52,213 nt of DNA, taken from the NCBI GenBank assembly GCA_045534775.1, contig JAZSKI010000024.1, positions 1 through 52,213 of the forward strand, read 5' to 3'. The number at the start of each line of letters is the position of its first letter. The stretch's first letter is position 1. This document shows, in pieces, positions 35,230 to 43,822 of the stretch. The DNA comes from JAZOTK01 sp045534775. GTDB taxonomy: Bacteria > Bacillota > Clostridia > RUG12999. Position numbers and translations under genes: made by a program. The notes beneath the pieces are model-generated. The model was not told the DNA's origin, did not search any database, and worked only from the letters and a program-made list of their open reading frames with translations.

Positions 35230-36381
35230 TCAGCTGATTAAATCTTCAGGACGGGTATCACTGTAGCCGAAGGCGTAGAGAAGTGCCTCCACAATACGCT
35301 GTGATGCCTTGCCGTCACCATAGGGATTTGCCGCATGAGCCATTTTGTCGTATGCCTCTTTACTTTCAAGCAATTCCTTGCCGAGAGCATAAATATCTTC
35401 TTCCTTGATACCTGCCAGCTTCGCTGTGCCTGCGGCTACGGCTTCGGGACGTTCTGTTTCACTTCTGAGCACCAATACCGGTTTGCCGAGAGCAGGAGCT
35501 TCCTCCTGAAGCCCGCCTGAATCTGTCATTACCATATAGCACCGTTTCATAAGATTATGAAGCTCGTCTACGTCTACGGGGTCAATGAGATGGACACGGT
35601 CGTTACCTGCTAAGATGCTGTTTACCGTATCACGTACCGCCGGATTAAGATGTACGGGGTAAATTATCTCAATATCGGGATTTTCATTTACCAGTCGCAG
35701 CACTGCACGACAGATGTTTTCAAGAGGCTTACCTAAATTTTCACGTCTGTGAGCCGTCATAAGGATTACCCTTTTGCCTTCAAAATCCACGTTTCTGATG
35801 CTTTCTGTTTTAAAGGTATAGTCATCTCTTACGGTATAACTTATGGCGTCTATTACAGTATTACCCGTTATGTAGATGCTGTCTTCGTCAATTTTTTCTC
35901 TTAAAAGATTATCCTTATTGGACTGAGTGGGTGAGAAATGGAAATCCGCTATAGCTCCCGTGATTTTTCTGTTCATTTCCTCAGGAAACGGCGAATATTT
36001 ATCATAAGTACGAAGTCCCGCTTCCACGTGACCGACCTTGATTTTGTTATAAAACGCCGCCATAGACCCTGACAGAGTTGTGGTAGTGTCACCGTGCACC
36101 AGCACAACATCGGGTTTTGCTTCGCTCATAACCTCATCAAGACCGTTGAGGGCTCTTGTGGTAATTCCTGCAAGAGTCTGTCTTTCCTGCATTATATTAA
36201 GGTCATAGTCCGCCTTGATTTTAAACATATCCATTACCATATCCAGCATCTGCCTGTGCTGTGCCGTGAGGCAAACTATACTTTCGATATTCTCATTTTT
36301 CTGCAGTTCAAGTACAAGCGGTGCCATTTTTATGGCTTCGGGACGAGTGCCGAATACTGTCATAACCTTTAACTTTTTCAT
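35230..36381 (-). CDS. wecB: UDP-N-acetylglucosamine 2-epimerase (non-hydrolysing)
   Basis: This 383-residue enzyme interconverts UDP-GlcNAc and UDP-ManNAc. Motifs are 'GTRPEAIKMAPLVLEL', 'VHGDTTTTLSGSMAAF', 'HVEAGLRT', 'NTVIDAI', 'TAHRRENLG' and 'TDSGGLQEEAPALGKPVLVL'. Its product is the donor for the WecG-type transferase at 13189-13941. It follows the TagO-like gene by 20 bases and closes the mnmG operon. Confidence 0.94.
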   Translation of the reverse strand: MKKLKVMTVFGTRPEAIKMAPLVLELQKNENIESIVCLTAQHRQMLDMVMDMFKIKADYDLNIMQERQTLAGITTRALNGLDEVMSEAKPDVVLVHGDTTTTLSGSMAAFYNKIKVGHVEAGLRTYDKYSPFPEEMNRKITGAIADFHFSPTQSNKDNLLREKIDEDSIYITGNTVIDAISYTVRDDYTFKTESIRNVDFEGKRVILMTAHRRENLGKPLENICRAVLRLVNENPDIEIIYPVHLNPAVRDTVNSILAGNDRVHLIDPVDVDELHNLMKRCYMVMTDSGGLQEEAPALGKPVLVLRSETERPEAVAAGTAKLAGIKEEDIYALGKELLESKEAYDKMAHAANPYGDGKASQRIVEALLYAFGYSDTRPEDLIS

Positions 36382-36401
36382 CTGAAAATCTCCTTCCGAA
36401 A

Positions 36402-37451
36402 TTATTTATCTTCGTTTTCTTCTTTTATTTCGTGTTCTTTGCTGTACACGAACATCATTGCTCCTATTGCAACGGGTATAATTGCCGCCGCAAAAACCAG
36501 GCCCCTTATAATTCCTCTTGCCGCTATTACAACCGCCGTAAGACCCAGCAGGGCACTGGCAGAGTAAAGAATCACAACCGTCTGTTTCTGGTTAAAGCCC
36601 ATATCTATCAGCCTGTGATGAAGGTGTCCCCTGTCTGCCGACATTATGGGTTTATGCTTCAAAATTCGTCTTATAATGGCAAAAACAGTATCAAAAATCG
36701 GTAATGCAAGTATCATAAAGGGAATTACAAAGGCTATAAGTGCATAGCTTTTAAATGCACCTTGAATAGTGATACAACCGAGAACAAAGCCTAAGAAGGT
36801 CGCTCCCGTATCGCCCATAAATATGGTTGCAGGGTTGGAGTTAAAGGGTAAAAAGCCTATACAACAGCCTACAAGTGCCGCCGCAATAAGTGCTACCTCC
36901 ACGTTTCCCATTATAATGGAAATAAACAGAATTGAAGCAGAGGCTATAAGAGATACGCCTGCCGCAAGCCCGTCAAGACCGTCAATAAGGTTTACTGCGT
37001 TAGTAATTGCCACTATCCACAGTACGGATATTATCTGCGAATAGGGTGAAGGAATATTTATCATGCCGATAAAGGGCAGATTAATAAATTTTATGGAAAG
37101 CCCGCATATAACGGGGATACACGCCGCTGCCAGCTGTACCAGAAATTTAGGCTTTGCCGACAGTGCTTTCCTGTCATCCATAATACCCATAATCACAATA
37201 AGAAGTGTTCCTGCCAATATACCCACAAGCTGAGGCTCTAAGGTAATAAATACAAGAATACTGACCACAAACCCGTAGAACATAGCAAGGCCGCCCATTC
37301 TCGGTATTGGTTTTTTGTGCATTCTTCTGCCGTCTTTCGGAACATCCACTGCACCGATTTTTCTTGCTATAATTTTCGCAAAGGGCGTTGCCACAAAGGT
37401 AAGTATTATTGACGATGCCAGGATAAATAACAAATTAGTGTTTGTAATCAT
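36402..37451 (-). CDS. Undecaprenyl-phosphate GlcNAc-1-phosphate transferase (TagO/WecA type)
   Basis: This 349-residue integral membrane enzyme of the MraY/WecA family has about ten helices. Active-site motifs include 'GIMDDRKALSAK', 'NAVNLIDGLDGLAAG', 'FMGDTGATFLGF' and the C-terminal 'DRGHLHHRLIDMGF' that is diagnostic for WecA/TagO over MraY. It starts wall polymer assembly on undecaprenyl phosphate. It sits between trpS and wecB, with short gaps. The gene name tagO or wecA depends on the polymer made, which is unknown. Confidence 0.93.
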   Translation of the reverse strand: MITNTNLLFILASSIILTFVATPFAKIIARKIGAVDVPKDGRRMHKKPIPRMGGLAMFYGFVVSILVFITLEPQLVGILAGTLLIVIMGIMDDRKALSAKPKFLVQLAAACIPVICGLSIKFINLPFIGMINIPSPYSQIISVLWIVAITNAVNLIDGLDGLAAGVSLIASASILFISIIMGNVEVALIAAALVGCCIGFLPFNSNPATIFMGDTGATFLGFVLGCITIQGAFKSYALIAFVIPFMILALPIFDTVFAIIRRILKHKPIMSADRGHLHHRLIDMGFNQKQTVVILYSASALLGLTAVVIAARGIIRGLVFAAAIIPVAIGAMMFVYSKEHEIKEENEDK

Positions 37452-37463
37452 AAAATCACCTGT

Positions 37464-38459
37464 CTATTCAGAAATAAGTCCGACCTTCTTATATACCTTG
37501 CGAAGGGTTTTGGTCGCAAGATAGGTCGCTGTCTGTTCGCTCTTTTTATATATCTCCTGCAAATAGTCTTTATTGGTGAGGAAATACTCATATTTTTCCT
37601 GTATGGGTCTCAGTGCCGAAGCTACCGCTTCTCCTACGGCTAATTTGAAATCGCCGTAGCCCTTGCCGACAAATTCCGCTTCCGTTTCTTCGGGAGTTTT
37701 GCCCGTTACCGCACCGTAAATTGAAATCAGGTTATTGATACCGTCCTTACCTTCACGGTATGCAACCACAGCCTCGCTGTCGGTAACGGCACGTTTGAAT
37801 TTACGTATTACGGTATCCGTATCATCGGTCATCAGAATATAGCCGTTGACATTGGTATCGGACTTAGACATCTTCGACAGGGGGTTCTGAAGGCTCATAA
37901 CTCTCGCGCCGACTTTAGGAATAAAGCCTTCGGGAATTTTAAACACATCACCGTATATTCCGTTAAAGCGTTCCGCAATATCGCGACATATTTCAAGATG
38001 CTGTTTCTGGTCGTGACCTACAGGCACGAGGTCCGTCTGATAAAGCAGAATATCCGCCGCCATCAGTACAGGATAGGTAAACAGCCCCGCATTTATATTA
38101 TTCTCATGTTTTGCTGATTTATCCTTAAACTGCGTCATTCTTGAAAGCTCGCCCATCTGGGTATAGCAATTAAGCACCCACGCCAGCTCAGCGTGCTGAT
38201 GCACTCTCGACTGGAAATACAGCAGGCTTTTTTCAGGGTCAACGCCGCAGGCAAGCAAAAGTGCCATAAGCTGCAAGGAATTTTTCCTTAAATCCGCAGG
38301 TGTCTGACGTACCGTCAGCGAATGTAAATCCGCGATGGAATAAATACATTCATATTCCTCCTGCAAATCCACCCAGTTTTTTATGGCTCCTATATAATTA
38401 CCCAGGGTCATTACCCCTGTCGGCTGAATTGCCGAAAATATACGTTTTTTATTTTCCAT
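37464..38459 (-). CDS. trpS: Tryptophanyl-tRNA synthetase
   Basis: This 331-residue class I synthetase has the HIGH-like element in 'PTGVMTLGNYIGAI' and 'KMSKSD' as KMSKS, with 'GHDQKQHLEICRDIAERFN' typical of TrpRS. The gap to the aminotransferase is 15 bases, so no T-box precedes it. A tRNA-Trp with the CCA anticodon is encoded at 49 kb in this window. Confidence 0.97.
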   Translation of the reverse strand: MENKKRIFSAIQPTGVMTLGNYIGAIKNWVDLQEEYECIYSIADLHSLTVRQTPADLRKNSLQLMALLLACGVDPEKSLLYFQSRVHQHAELAWVLNCYTQMGELSRMTQFKDKSAKHENNINAGLFTYPVLMAADILLYQTDLVPVGHDQKQHLEICRDIAERFNGIYGDVFKIPEGFIPKVGARVMSLQNPLSKMSKSDTNVNGYILMTDDTDTVIRKFKRAVTDSEAVVAYREGKDGINNLISIYGAVTGKTPEETEAEFVGKGYGDFKLAVGEAVASALRPIQEKYEYFLTNKDYLQEIYKKSEQTATYLATKTLRKVYKKVGLISE

Positions 38460-38474
38460 TTCAAGCAGTCCCCT

Positions 38475-39650
38475 TTACAGTATTTCGGCAATACGTTTAA
38501 TAGCCGTTTCAATCTTATCCTCAGGAATAAGTGAATAGTTAAGTCTGAACATATTGCATTTTTTGTTCATATCCGTCATAAGCGTATTACCTGCCACAAA
38601 GATTACGTTATTCTTCTTTGCCTTTTCAAGAATTTCTGCGGCATCGGTGCCTTCCGGTAAGGTACACATAAGGAAAAGACCGCCTTCGGGACGTGTATAT
38701 GTACAATAATCCGGGAAATATTTATCCATCGCCGCCAGCATTTTTTCGCACTTTCTGCCGTAAAGCTCGCATATTTTTTTAATATGGTCGTCTATTGAAT
38801 AGCGTGTCATATATTCAGCCGCCATCATCTGAGTTAAAACCGGCGTATGTACGTCGTTTATCTGTTTCACAACGCTCATCTTATCCACCAGCTCCTTATG
38901 GGCGGTTATCCAGCCTATACGCATTCCGGGTGATAAAATTTTTGAGAAAGACCCGCTGTAAATAACTCTGCCTTCCGTATCGTAGGATTTGATTGTTCTG
39001 TTATGCTTTCCCTTAAACCGAAGCTCGCCGTAGGGGTTGTCCTCGATAATAAGTACATTATATTTATTTGCCAGCTCAACCAGTTTAATTCTCTTCTCCT
39101 CCGACATAGTTATTCCCGTAGGATTCTGGAAGGTAGGTATGGTATAAATAAGCTTAATTTTTTCGGTTTTCAGGATATTTTCAACAGCCGCGGTATCCAT
39201 ACCGTCATCTGAAACGGGAGCGCCGAAAAGCTTTGCATTAAAGGAACGCATCGCGTTAAGAGTGCCGATGAAGGAAGGCTCTTCCACAATAACTCCGTCA
39301 CCCTCTTCGAGCAATACGCGAAGTGCCAGGTCAATGCCCTGCTGAGCTCCTGTTACCATAATGGTTTCGTCATATTCTTTATTACTGTCAATTTTGGACA
39401 TTCTTTCCTTCACGATATTGCGGAGAGGCTCATAGCCTTCGGTGATACCGTATTGCAGAGCAATACCCGGTTTTTCCTCAAGCAGTTCCTTTGCTATTTC
39501 TGCCAGCTCTTTATTGGGAAAGCTTTCCACAGCGGGCGAGCCTCCTGCAAGTGAAATTATATCGGGGTTTGCCATAAGCTTAAACATCTCTCTTATTGAC
39601 GAGCCCTGCATATCTGCAACTCTGTTTGCGAACATTTCCTTCATATCCAT
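38475..39650 (-). CDS. PLP-dependent aminotransferase (class I/II)
   Basis: This 391-residue fold-type I aminotransferase has the PLP lysine in 'YSGSFSKILSPGMRIGW', 'TGAQQGIDLALRVLLEEGD' and 'YTIPTFQNPTGITMSEEKR'. It resembles the 2-aminoadipate/LysN and aromatic transaminase group. The specificity is not decidable from sequence. The start at 39650 has AAGGAG 9 bases upstream; the longer form from 39692 would overlap era. It lies between era and trpS. A role in aromatic amino acid transamination is possible but unproven. Confidence 0.9.
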   Translation of the reverse strand: MDMKEMFANRVADMQGSSIREMFKLMANPDIISLAGGSPAVESFPNKELAEIAKELLEEKPGIALQYGITEGYEPLRNIVKERMSKIDSNKEYDETIMVTGAQQGIDLALRVLLEEGDGVIVEEPSFIGTLNAMRSFNAKLFGAPVSDDGMDTAAVENILKTEKIKLIYTIPTFQNPTGITMSEEKRIKLVELANKYNVLIIEDNPYGELRFKGKHNRTIKSYDTEGRVIYSGSFSKILSPGMRIGWITAHKELVDKMSVVKQINDVHTPVLTQMMAAEYMTRYSIDDHIKKICELYGRKCEKMLAAMDKYFPDYCTYTRPEGGLFLMCTLPEGTDAAEILEKAKKNNVIFVAGNTLMTDMNKKCNMFRLNYSLIPEDKIETAIKRIAEIL

Positions 39651-39669
39651 TTTTATCGTCTCCTTAAAA

Positions 39670-40563
39670 TTAATATTCCTCTTCATAGCCAAAGCTTTTC
39701 ATCAGATAATTATTATTTCTCCAATCGTCCTTCACCTTGACCCACAGGTTAAGATACACCTGTTTATCGGTCATCCTTTCAATATCCCGTCTCGCTTCCA
39801 TACCTATTGTCTTAAGCATCTCGCCGCCTTTGCCGATTATTATGCCCTTATGGCTTGCTTTTTCGCAATATATATTGGCGTTAATACGGATGATTTTTTC
39901 TTCTTCCTTATAATCTAAAATCTCAACGGCGGTACCGTGGGGAATTTCGTGGTCTAATTTATAAAGCATTTTTTCTCTTATGATTTCAGCCGTCATCACC
40001 CTTTCCTGCATATCCGTCACCATTTCTTCCGGATAAAATTCAGGACCCGGCTCTAAAATCGTTTCAATCTCTTTTATACAAATCTCAACGCCGCTGCCCG
40101 TTCTTGCCGACAGCGGAATTGTCGCCGTAAAGGGAAGCATATCATTATATTCTGTTATCTGTGCAGGCAGCTTGGTTTTATCCGCACCGTCAATTTTATT
40201 TATAACCAGAATCGCAGGTATTCCGCTTTCCTTGATTTTTTCAACTATCTCCCGTTCGGTGGTCGTTATCTCGCGGCAGGCTTCTGTTACAAAAACTATT
40301 ACATCCGCCTCATATATACCTGTTTCCGCCGCGTTTACCATATATTCGCCCAGCTTTGTTTTAGGCTTATGGATACCCGGAGTATCAATAAATATCATCT
40401 GACTTTCTTTGGTGGTGCGAATTGCAAGGATTTTATTTCTTGTAGTCTGAGGTTTATTTGATATTATCGCAATTTTCTGACCTACCATTTTGTTTGTAAG
40501 TGTGGATTTCCCTACGTTTGGTATTCCTACCACCGCAACAAATCCCGATTTGAAGCTATCCAT
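39670..40563 (-). CDS. era: GTPase Era
   Basis: The 297-residue Era GTPase binds the 3' end of 16S rRNA during 30S assembly. G1 is GIPNVGKS (residues 13-20), G3 is 'DTPGIHKPKTKLG', G4 'VINKID', and the KH domain has 'IIGKGGEMLKTIG'. It overlaps the dgkA gene stop by 8 bases. Confidence 0.97.
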   Translation of the reverse strand: MDSFKSGFVAVVGIPNVGKSTLTNKMVGQKIAIISNKPQTTRNKILAIRTTKESQMIFIDTPGIHKPKTKLGEYMVNAAETGIYEADVIVFVTEACREITTTEREIVEKIKESGIPAILVINKIDGADKTKLPAQITEYNDMLPFTATIPLSARTGSGVEICIKEIETILEPGPEFYPEEMVTDMQERVMTAEIIREKMLYKLDHEIPHGTAVEILDYKEEEKIIRINANIYCEKASHKGIIIGKGGEMLKTIGMEARRDIERMTDKQVYLNLWVKVKDDWRNNNYLMKSFGYEEEY

Positions 40564-41020
40564 TTTTTCCTCCTGTTTTAAAAATTATTATATAAGCCGC
40601 CGCAAGATATGCCGCTACAAGGCATATCATCGCAGGATTTTTAAGCATTTCAAACAGCCGCATTATTTTCTCACCGTCATACATTACGACTACGCCGCAA
40701 AAGGCCGCGCAAACCGATGCCGCAAGGGTAATCGCCGCCGCTGTATCCTTTGCTTTTTTAGCCCTCTCGTCATATTCTTTAATAATCGCATCTATGGTAT
40801 GTTCTACGGCGGTATTGGCAAGCTCTGCCATAATAACCGCAAAGATGCACATTATAACCACCGCAAGCCTTGCTCCTTTTATTTCCGCAAAAATACAGTA
40901 CCCCGTTACGGGAGGTATAAACATAAGGGCTGTTCTTAAATTTCTCTCGCTTTTCACCGCACCGTAAAAGCCGCGTGCGGCGTTTAAAAAGCTTCTGTAT
41001 ACAGATTGTTTTTTAAACAT
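40556..41020 (-). CDS. dgkA: Diacylglycerol/undecaprenol kinase
   Basis: This 154-residue integral membrane kinase of the DgkA family has conserved 'ELANTAVEHTID' and 'KDTAAAITLAAS' (catalytic Glu and the metal/ATP-binding residues) and four predicted helices, one more than the usual three. In Gram-positives this family mainly phosphorylates undecaprenol, keeping the lipid carrier available for wall synthesis. It is 4 bases downstream of the rsmG gene. The dgkA-era pairing is standard in Firmicutes. Confidence 0.92.
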   Translation of the reverse strand: MFKKQSVYRSFLNAARGFYGAVKSERNLRTALMFIPPVTGYCIFAEIKGARLAVVIMCIFAVIMAELANTAVEHTIDAIIKEYDERAKKAKDTAAAITLAASVCAAFCGVVVMYDGEKIMRLFEMLKNPAMICLVAAYLAAAYIIIFKTGGKNG

Positions 41021-41024
41021 ATCA

Positions 41025-41732
41025 TCACCTTATAGGTTTTTTTGATGGTGTTCCCGCCTTTCGGGGATAGGCGGTGGGACAGGGCTTGACCTTTTTTACC
41101 ACCACTATATTATGTCTCAGCTCGGTGAAGGGTATTTCCGCCCTGTATATTCCTTCAAGCTCGCCGCCAAGCACCCTGATTGCCTTTTCTGCGGCGGTGA
41201 TTTCCTCCTCTGCGGCAGGACCTTTAAGGGCAACAAATTTACCTCCCACCTTCACAAAGGGCAGGCAATACTCGCAAAGCACCGACATGTTTGCAACGGC
41301 TCTTGACACCGCTACATCAAATTTTTCGCGGTATTTCGGGTTGTTGCCTCCGTCTTCCGCACGCAAATGAACCAATTTCACATTTCCCGTAGCAGTTTCT
41401 TTCAACACCTCTTCAATAAAATTCAGTCTTTTTTCAAGGGAATCCAGCAAGGTAAGAGAAATATCCTCACGCACCAGCCTTATGGGAAGCCCCGGAAAGC
41501 CCGCACCACAGCCCACGTCTATAACTGACGCTCCATTTGGTATCATACCTTTTGCCACAGGGGTTATACAATCCAGAAAATGCTTGGTTATAACCTCATC
41601 GGGGTCTGTGATAGCTGTTAAATTAACCTTTTCATTCCACGAAATAAGAAGCTCCATATATTTTATAAAGCTTTCTGCACCGTCTGCTTCGATGCCCAGC
41701 TCTTTAAAGCCATTTTTTAACTTTTCAAGCAT
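41025..41732 (-). CDS. rsmG: 16S rRNA (guanine-527-N7) methyltransferase RsmG
   Basis: This 235-residue SAM-dependent enzyme methylates G527 of 16S rRNA. The SAM site is 'VIDVGCGAGFPGLPIRL', with 'LLDSLEKRLNFIEEVL' and 'AVSRAVANMSVLCEYCLPFV' also typical. A basic tail ('PRKAGTPSKKPIR') may bind RNA. It overlaps mnmG by one base; mnmG-rsmG is a classic Firmicutes pair. Confidence 0.97.
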   Translation of the reverse strand: MLEKLKNGFKELGIEADGAESFIKYMELLISWNEKVNLTAITDPDEVITKHFLDCITPVAKGMIPNGASVIDVGCGAGFPGLPIRLVREDISLTLLDSLEKRLNFIEEVLKETATGNVKLVHLRAEDGGNNPKYREKFDVAVSRAVANMSVLCEYCLPFVKVGGKFVALKGPAAEEEITAAEKAIRVLGGELEGIYRAEIPFTELRHNIVVVKKVKPCPTAYPRKAGTPSKKPIR

Positions 41733-43645
41733 TATTTCAGCCCTCTCTGTTCCATATAAATCAGCAGTACTGCTATATCCGAGGGAGATACTCCCGATAC
41801 TCTCGAAGCCTGTCCGAGAGATACGGGTTTTATTGCCGCCAGCTTCTGTCTTGCTTCAAGGCGAAGCCCGTCCATGGACATATAATCCGTATCAGGCGGC
41901 AGTTTTTTATTTTCAAGACGTTTCATCTGCTCTACCTGAGCATACTGGCGTTTAATATATCCGTCATATTTCAGTCGGATTTCCACCTGCTCGCAGACTT
42001 CCTTATCAAGCCTTGGCATATCTATGAGTCTTGACAAATCATCATAGCTCAACTCGGGGCGTTTTACAAAATCCTCTGCACGCATACCCGTTTTAACAGT
42101 CGTACTACCCTTTTCCTCAAGTAAAGAATTAAGCTTTTCGTTAGGTGACAGCACTATCTTATGAAGTCTCTCCAGCTCCTGTGCTATCTGCCGCTGTTTT
42201 TCCAAAAAGCGTGCGTAGCGTTCATCGTCTATAAGTCCGATTTCGTGACCTGTTTCCGTCAATCTCTCATCGGCATTATCCTGTCTTAAAATAAGCCTGT
42301 ATTCACTTCTTGAGGTCATCATACGGTACGGCTCTTTAGTGCCCTTTGTCACCAAATCATCTATCAATGTCCCGATATACGCCCGGCTTCTGTCAAGGAT
42401 AACAGGGGGCTGACCCTTTATTTTCCTTGCGGCATTTATTCCCGACATAAGACCCTGCGCCGCCGCTTCCTCATAGCCCGAGGTGCCGTTAAACTGACCT
42501 GCTCCGTACAGTCCCGGATAATCCTTATATTCAAGAGATGCAAACATCTGCGTAGGGTCGCCGCAGTCATATTCTATGGCATAAGCCGCTCTCATCATAA
42601 CCACATTCTCAAGCCCCGACATGCTGTGCATAATTTCCATCTGTACCTCCTCGGGAAGGCTTGAGCTAAGACCCTGAACATACATTTCTTCCGTAGTCAT
42701 TCCCATAGGTTCAATGAAAATCTGATGTCTGTCCTTATCGGAAAATCTTACCACCTTATCCTCGATTGAGGGGCAATATCTCGGTCCGACGCCTTCAATC
42801 ATACCCGCGTAAAGAGGCGAACGGTGAAGGTTACTTCTGATTATATTATGGGTATTTTCATTTGTATAGGTAAGATAGCAGGATACTTTGTTTTCGAGCC
42901 CTTCCTGCGGAGTTTCAAAAGAAAAGGGTACTATTTCGTCATCGCCCGTCTGCTCTTCCATTTTTGTAAAATCCACAGAGGCCCTTTTTACCCTTGCAGG
43001 TGTACCCGTTTTAAATCTCATAAGGCGGATGCCTTTTTCTTTGAGACACTGCGACAGACAGTTGGACGGGAACATCCCGTCGGGACCACCGCTGTAATCA
43101 ACCTCGCCTATTATAATCCTGCCTTTAAGATAAGTACCCGTTGCGATAATTGCCGCTTTGCAGGTATAAACACCGCCCGTATGGCTGACAACTCCACGGA
43201 CGCTGTTATCGTCATTAAAAAGAATTTCCACAATCTCCGCCTGACGGATTTCCAGATTATCCTCCAGCTCCAGGCGATGTTTCATTTCTTCCGTATATTT
43301 TCTTCTGTCAATCTGCGCCCGAAGTGAATGCATAGCAGGACCTTTGCCACGGTTCAACATTCTTGACTGAATAAAGGTTTTATCGGCAACCTTACCCATC
43401 TCGCCGCCCAAAGCATCAATTTCTCTTACCAGATGCCCCTTTGCCGTACCGCCTATATTGGGGTTGCAGGGCATATTTGCAACGCTGTCAAGATTAATGG
43501 CAAACATTACGGTTTTGCATCCCAGCCTCGCCGCCGCAAGGGCCGCCTCGCAGCCCGCGTGACCGCCGCCGATTACGGCTACATCTATAGTTCCCGCATC
43601 AAACCTCGGAACATTATTGGTTATTTCTTTCATTGTCATCAACAT
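41732..43645 (-). CDS. mnmG: tRNA uridine-34 carboxymethylaminomethyl enzyme MnmG (GidA)
   Basis: This 637-residue FAD protein works with MnmE to modify U34 of several tRNAs. FAD-binding 'VIGGGHAGCEAALAAARLG', 'CNPNIGGTAKGHLVREIDAL', 'GTGTYLKGRIIIGE'-like region and the C-terminal helical domain 'IDMPRLDKEVCEQVEIRLKY' are seen. The ATG at 43645 has only a weak site (AATCGG), and the in-frame ATGs just inside it (43639, 43633) are alternatives. It is the first gene of the operon and has its own promoter. Confidence 0.96.
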   Translation of the reverse strand: MLMTMKEITNNVPRFDAGTIDVAVIGGGHAGCEAALAAARLGCKTVMFAINLDSVANMPCNPNIGGTAKGHLVREIDALGGEMGKVADKTFIQSRMLNRGKGPAMHSLRAQIDRRKYTEEMKHRLELEDNLEIRQAEIVEILFNDDNSVRGVVSHTGGVYTCKAAIIATGTYLKGRIIIGEVDYSGGPDGMFPSNCLSQCLKEKGIRLMRFKTGTPARVKRASVDFTKMEEQTGDDEIVPFSFETPQEGLENKVSCYLTYTNENTHNIIRSNLHRSPLYAGMIEGVGPRYCPSIEDKVVRFSDKDRHQIFIEPMGMTTEEMYVQGLSSSLPEEVQMEIMHSMSGLENVVMMRAAYAIEYDCGDPTQMFASLEYKDYPGLYGAGQFNGTSGYEEAAAQGLMSGINAARKIKGQPPVILDRSRAYIGTLIDDLVTKGTKEPYRMMTSRSEYRLILRQDNADERLTETGHEIGLIDDERYARFLEKQRQIAQELERLHKIVLSPNEKLNSLLEEKGSTTVKTGMRAEDFVKRPELSYDDLSRLIDMPRLDKEVCEQVEIRLKYDGYIKRQYAQVEQMKRLENKKLPPDTDYMSMDGLRLEARQKLAAIKPVSLGQASRVSGVSPSDIAVLLIYMEQRGLK

Positions 43646-43682
43646 CCGATTTCAAATATTAAAAATTTACATACTTAAATTC

Positions 43683-43711
43683 ATTATATCACAAACTGCC
43701 AAAAAAATCAA
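43683..43711 (-). promoter_or_regulatory. Sigma-A promoter for the mnmG-to-wecB operon
   Basis: On the minus strand, TTGATT (43711-43706) and TATAAT (43688-43683) are 17 bases apart, 38 bases before the start. Confidence 0.7.
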
Positions 43712-43784
43712 TAGTTTTGATAAAGTTTTCTTTTTTATTTCGTAAAGCAATTCCTTTAAAGAAAAGGCGGGACAGCGGACAAAA

Positions 43785-43810
43785 AAAGGAAGCTCCGCGG
43801 AGCTTCCTTT
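43785..43810 (-). terminator. Rho-independent terminator of gdhA
   Basis: A perfect 26-base palindrome centred on CCGCGG is followed on the minus strand by T7. It begins 13 bases after the gdhA stop. Confidence 0.88.
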
Positions 43811-43822
43811 CAATTATTTTTA

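Noticed and set aside
37464..39692. T-box control of trpS
   Set aside because: The gap before trpS is only 15 bases and the gene lies inside an operon.
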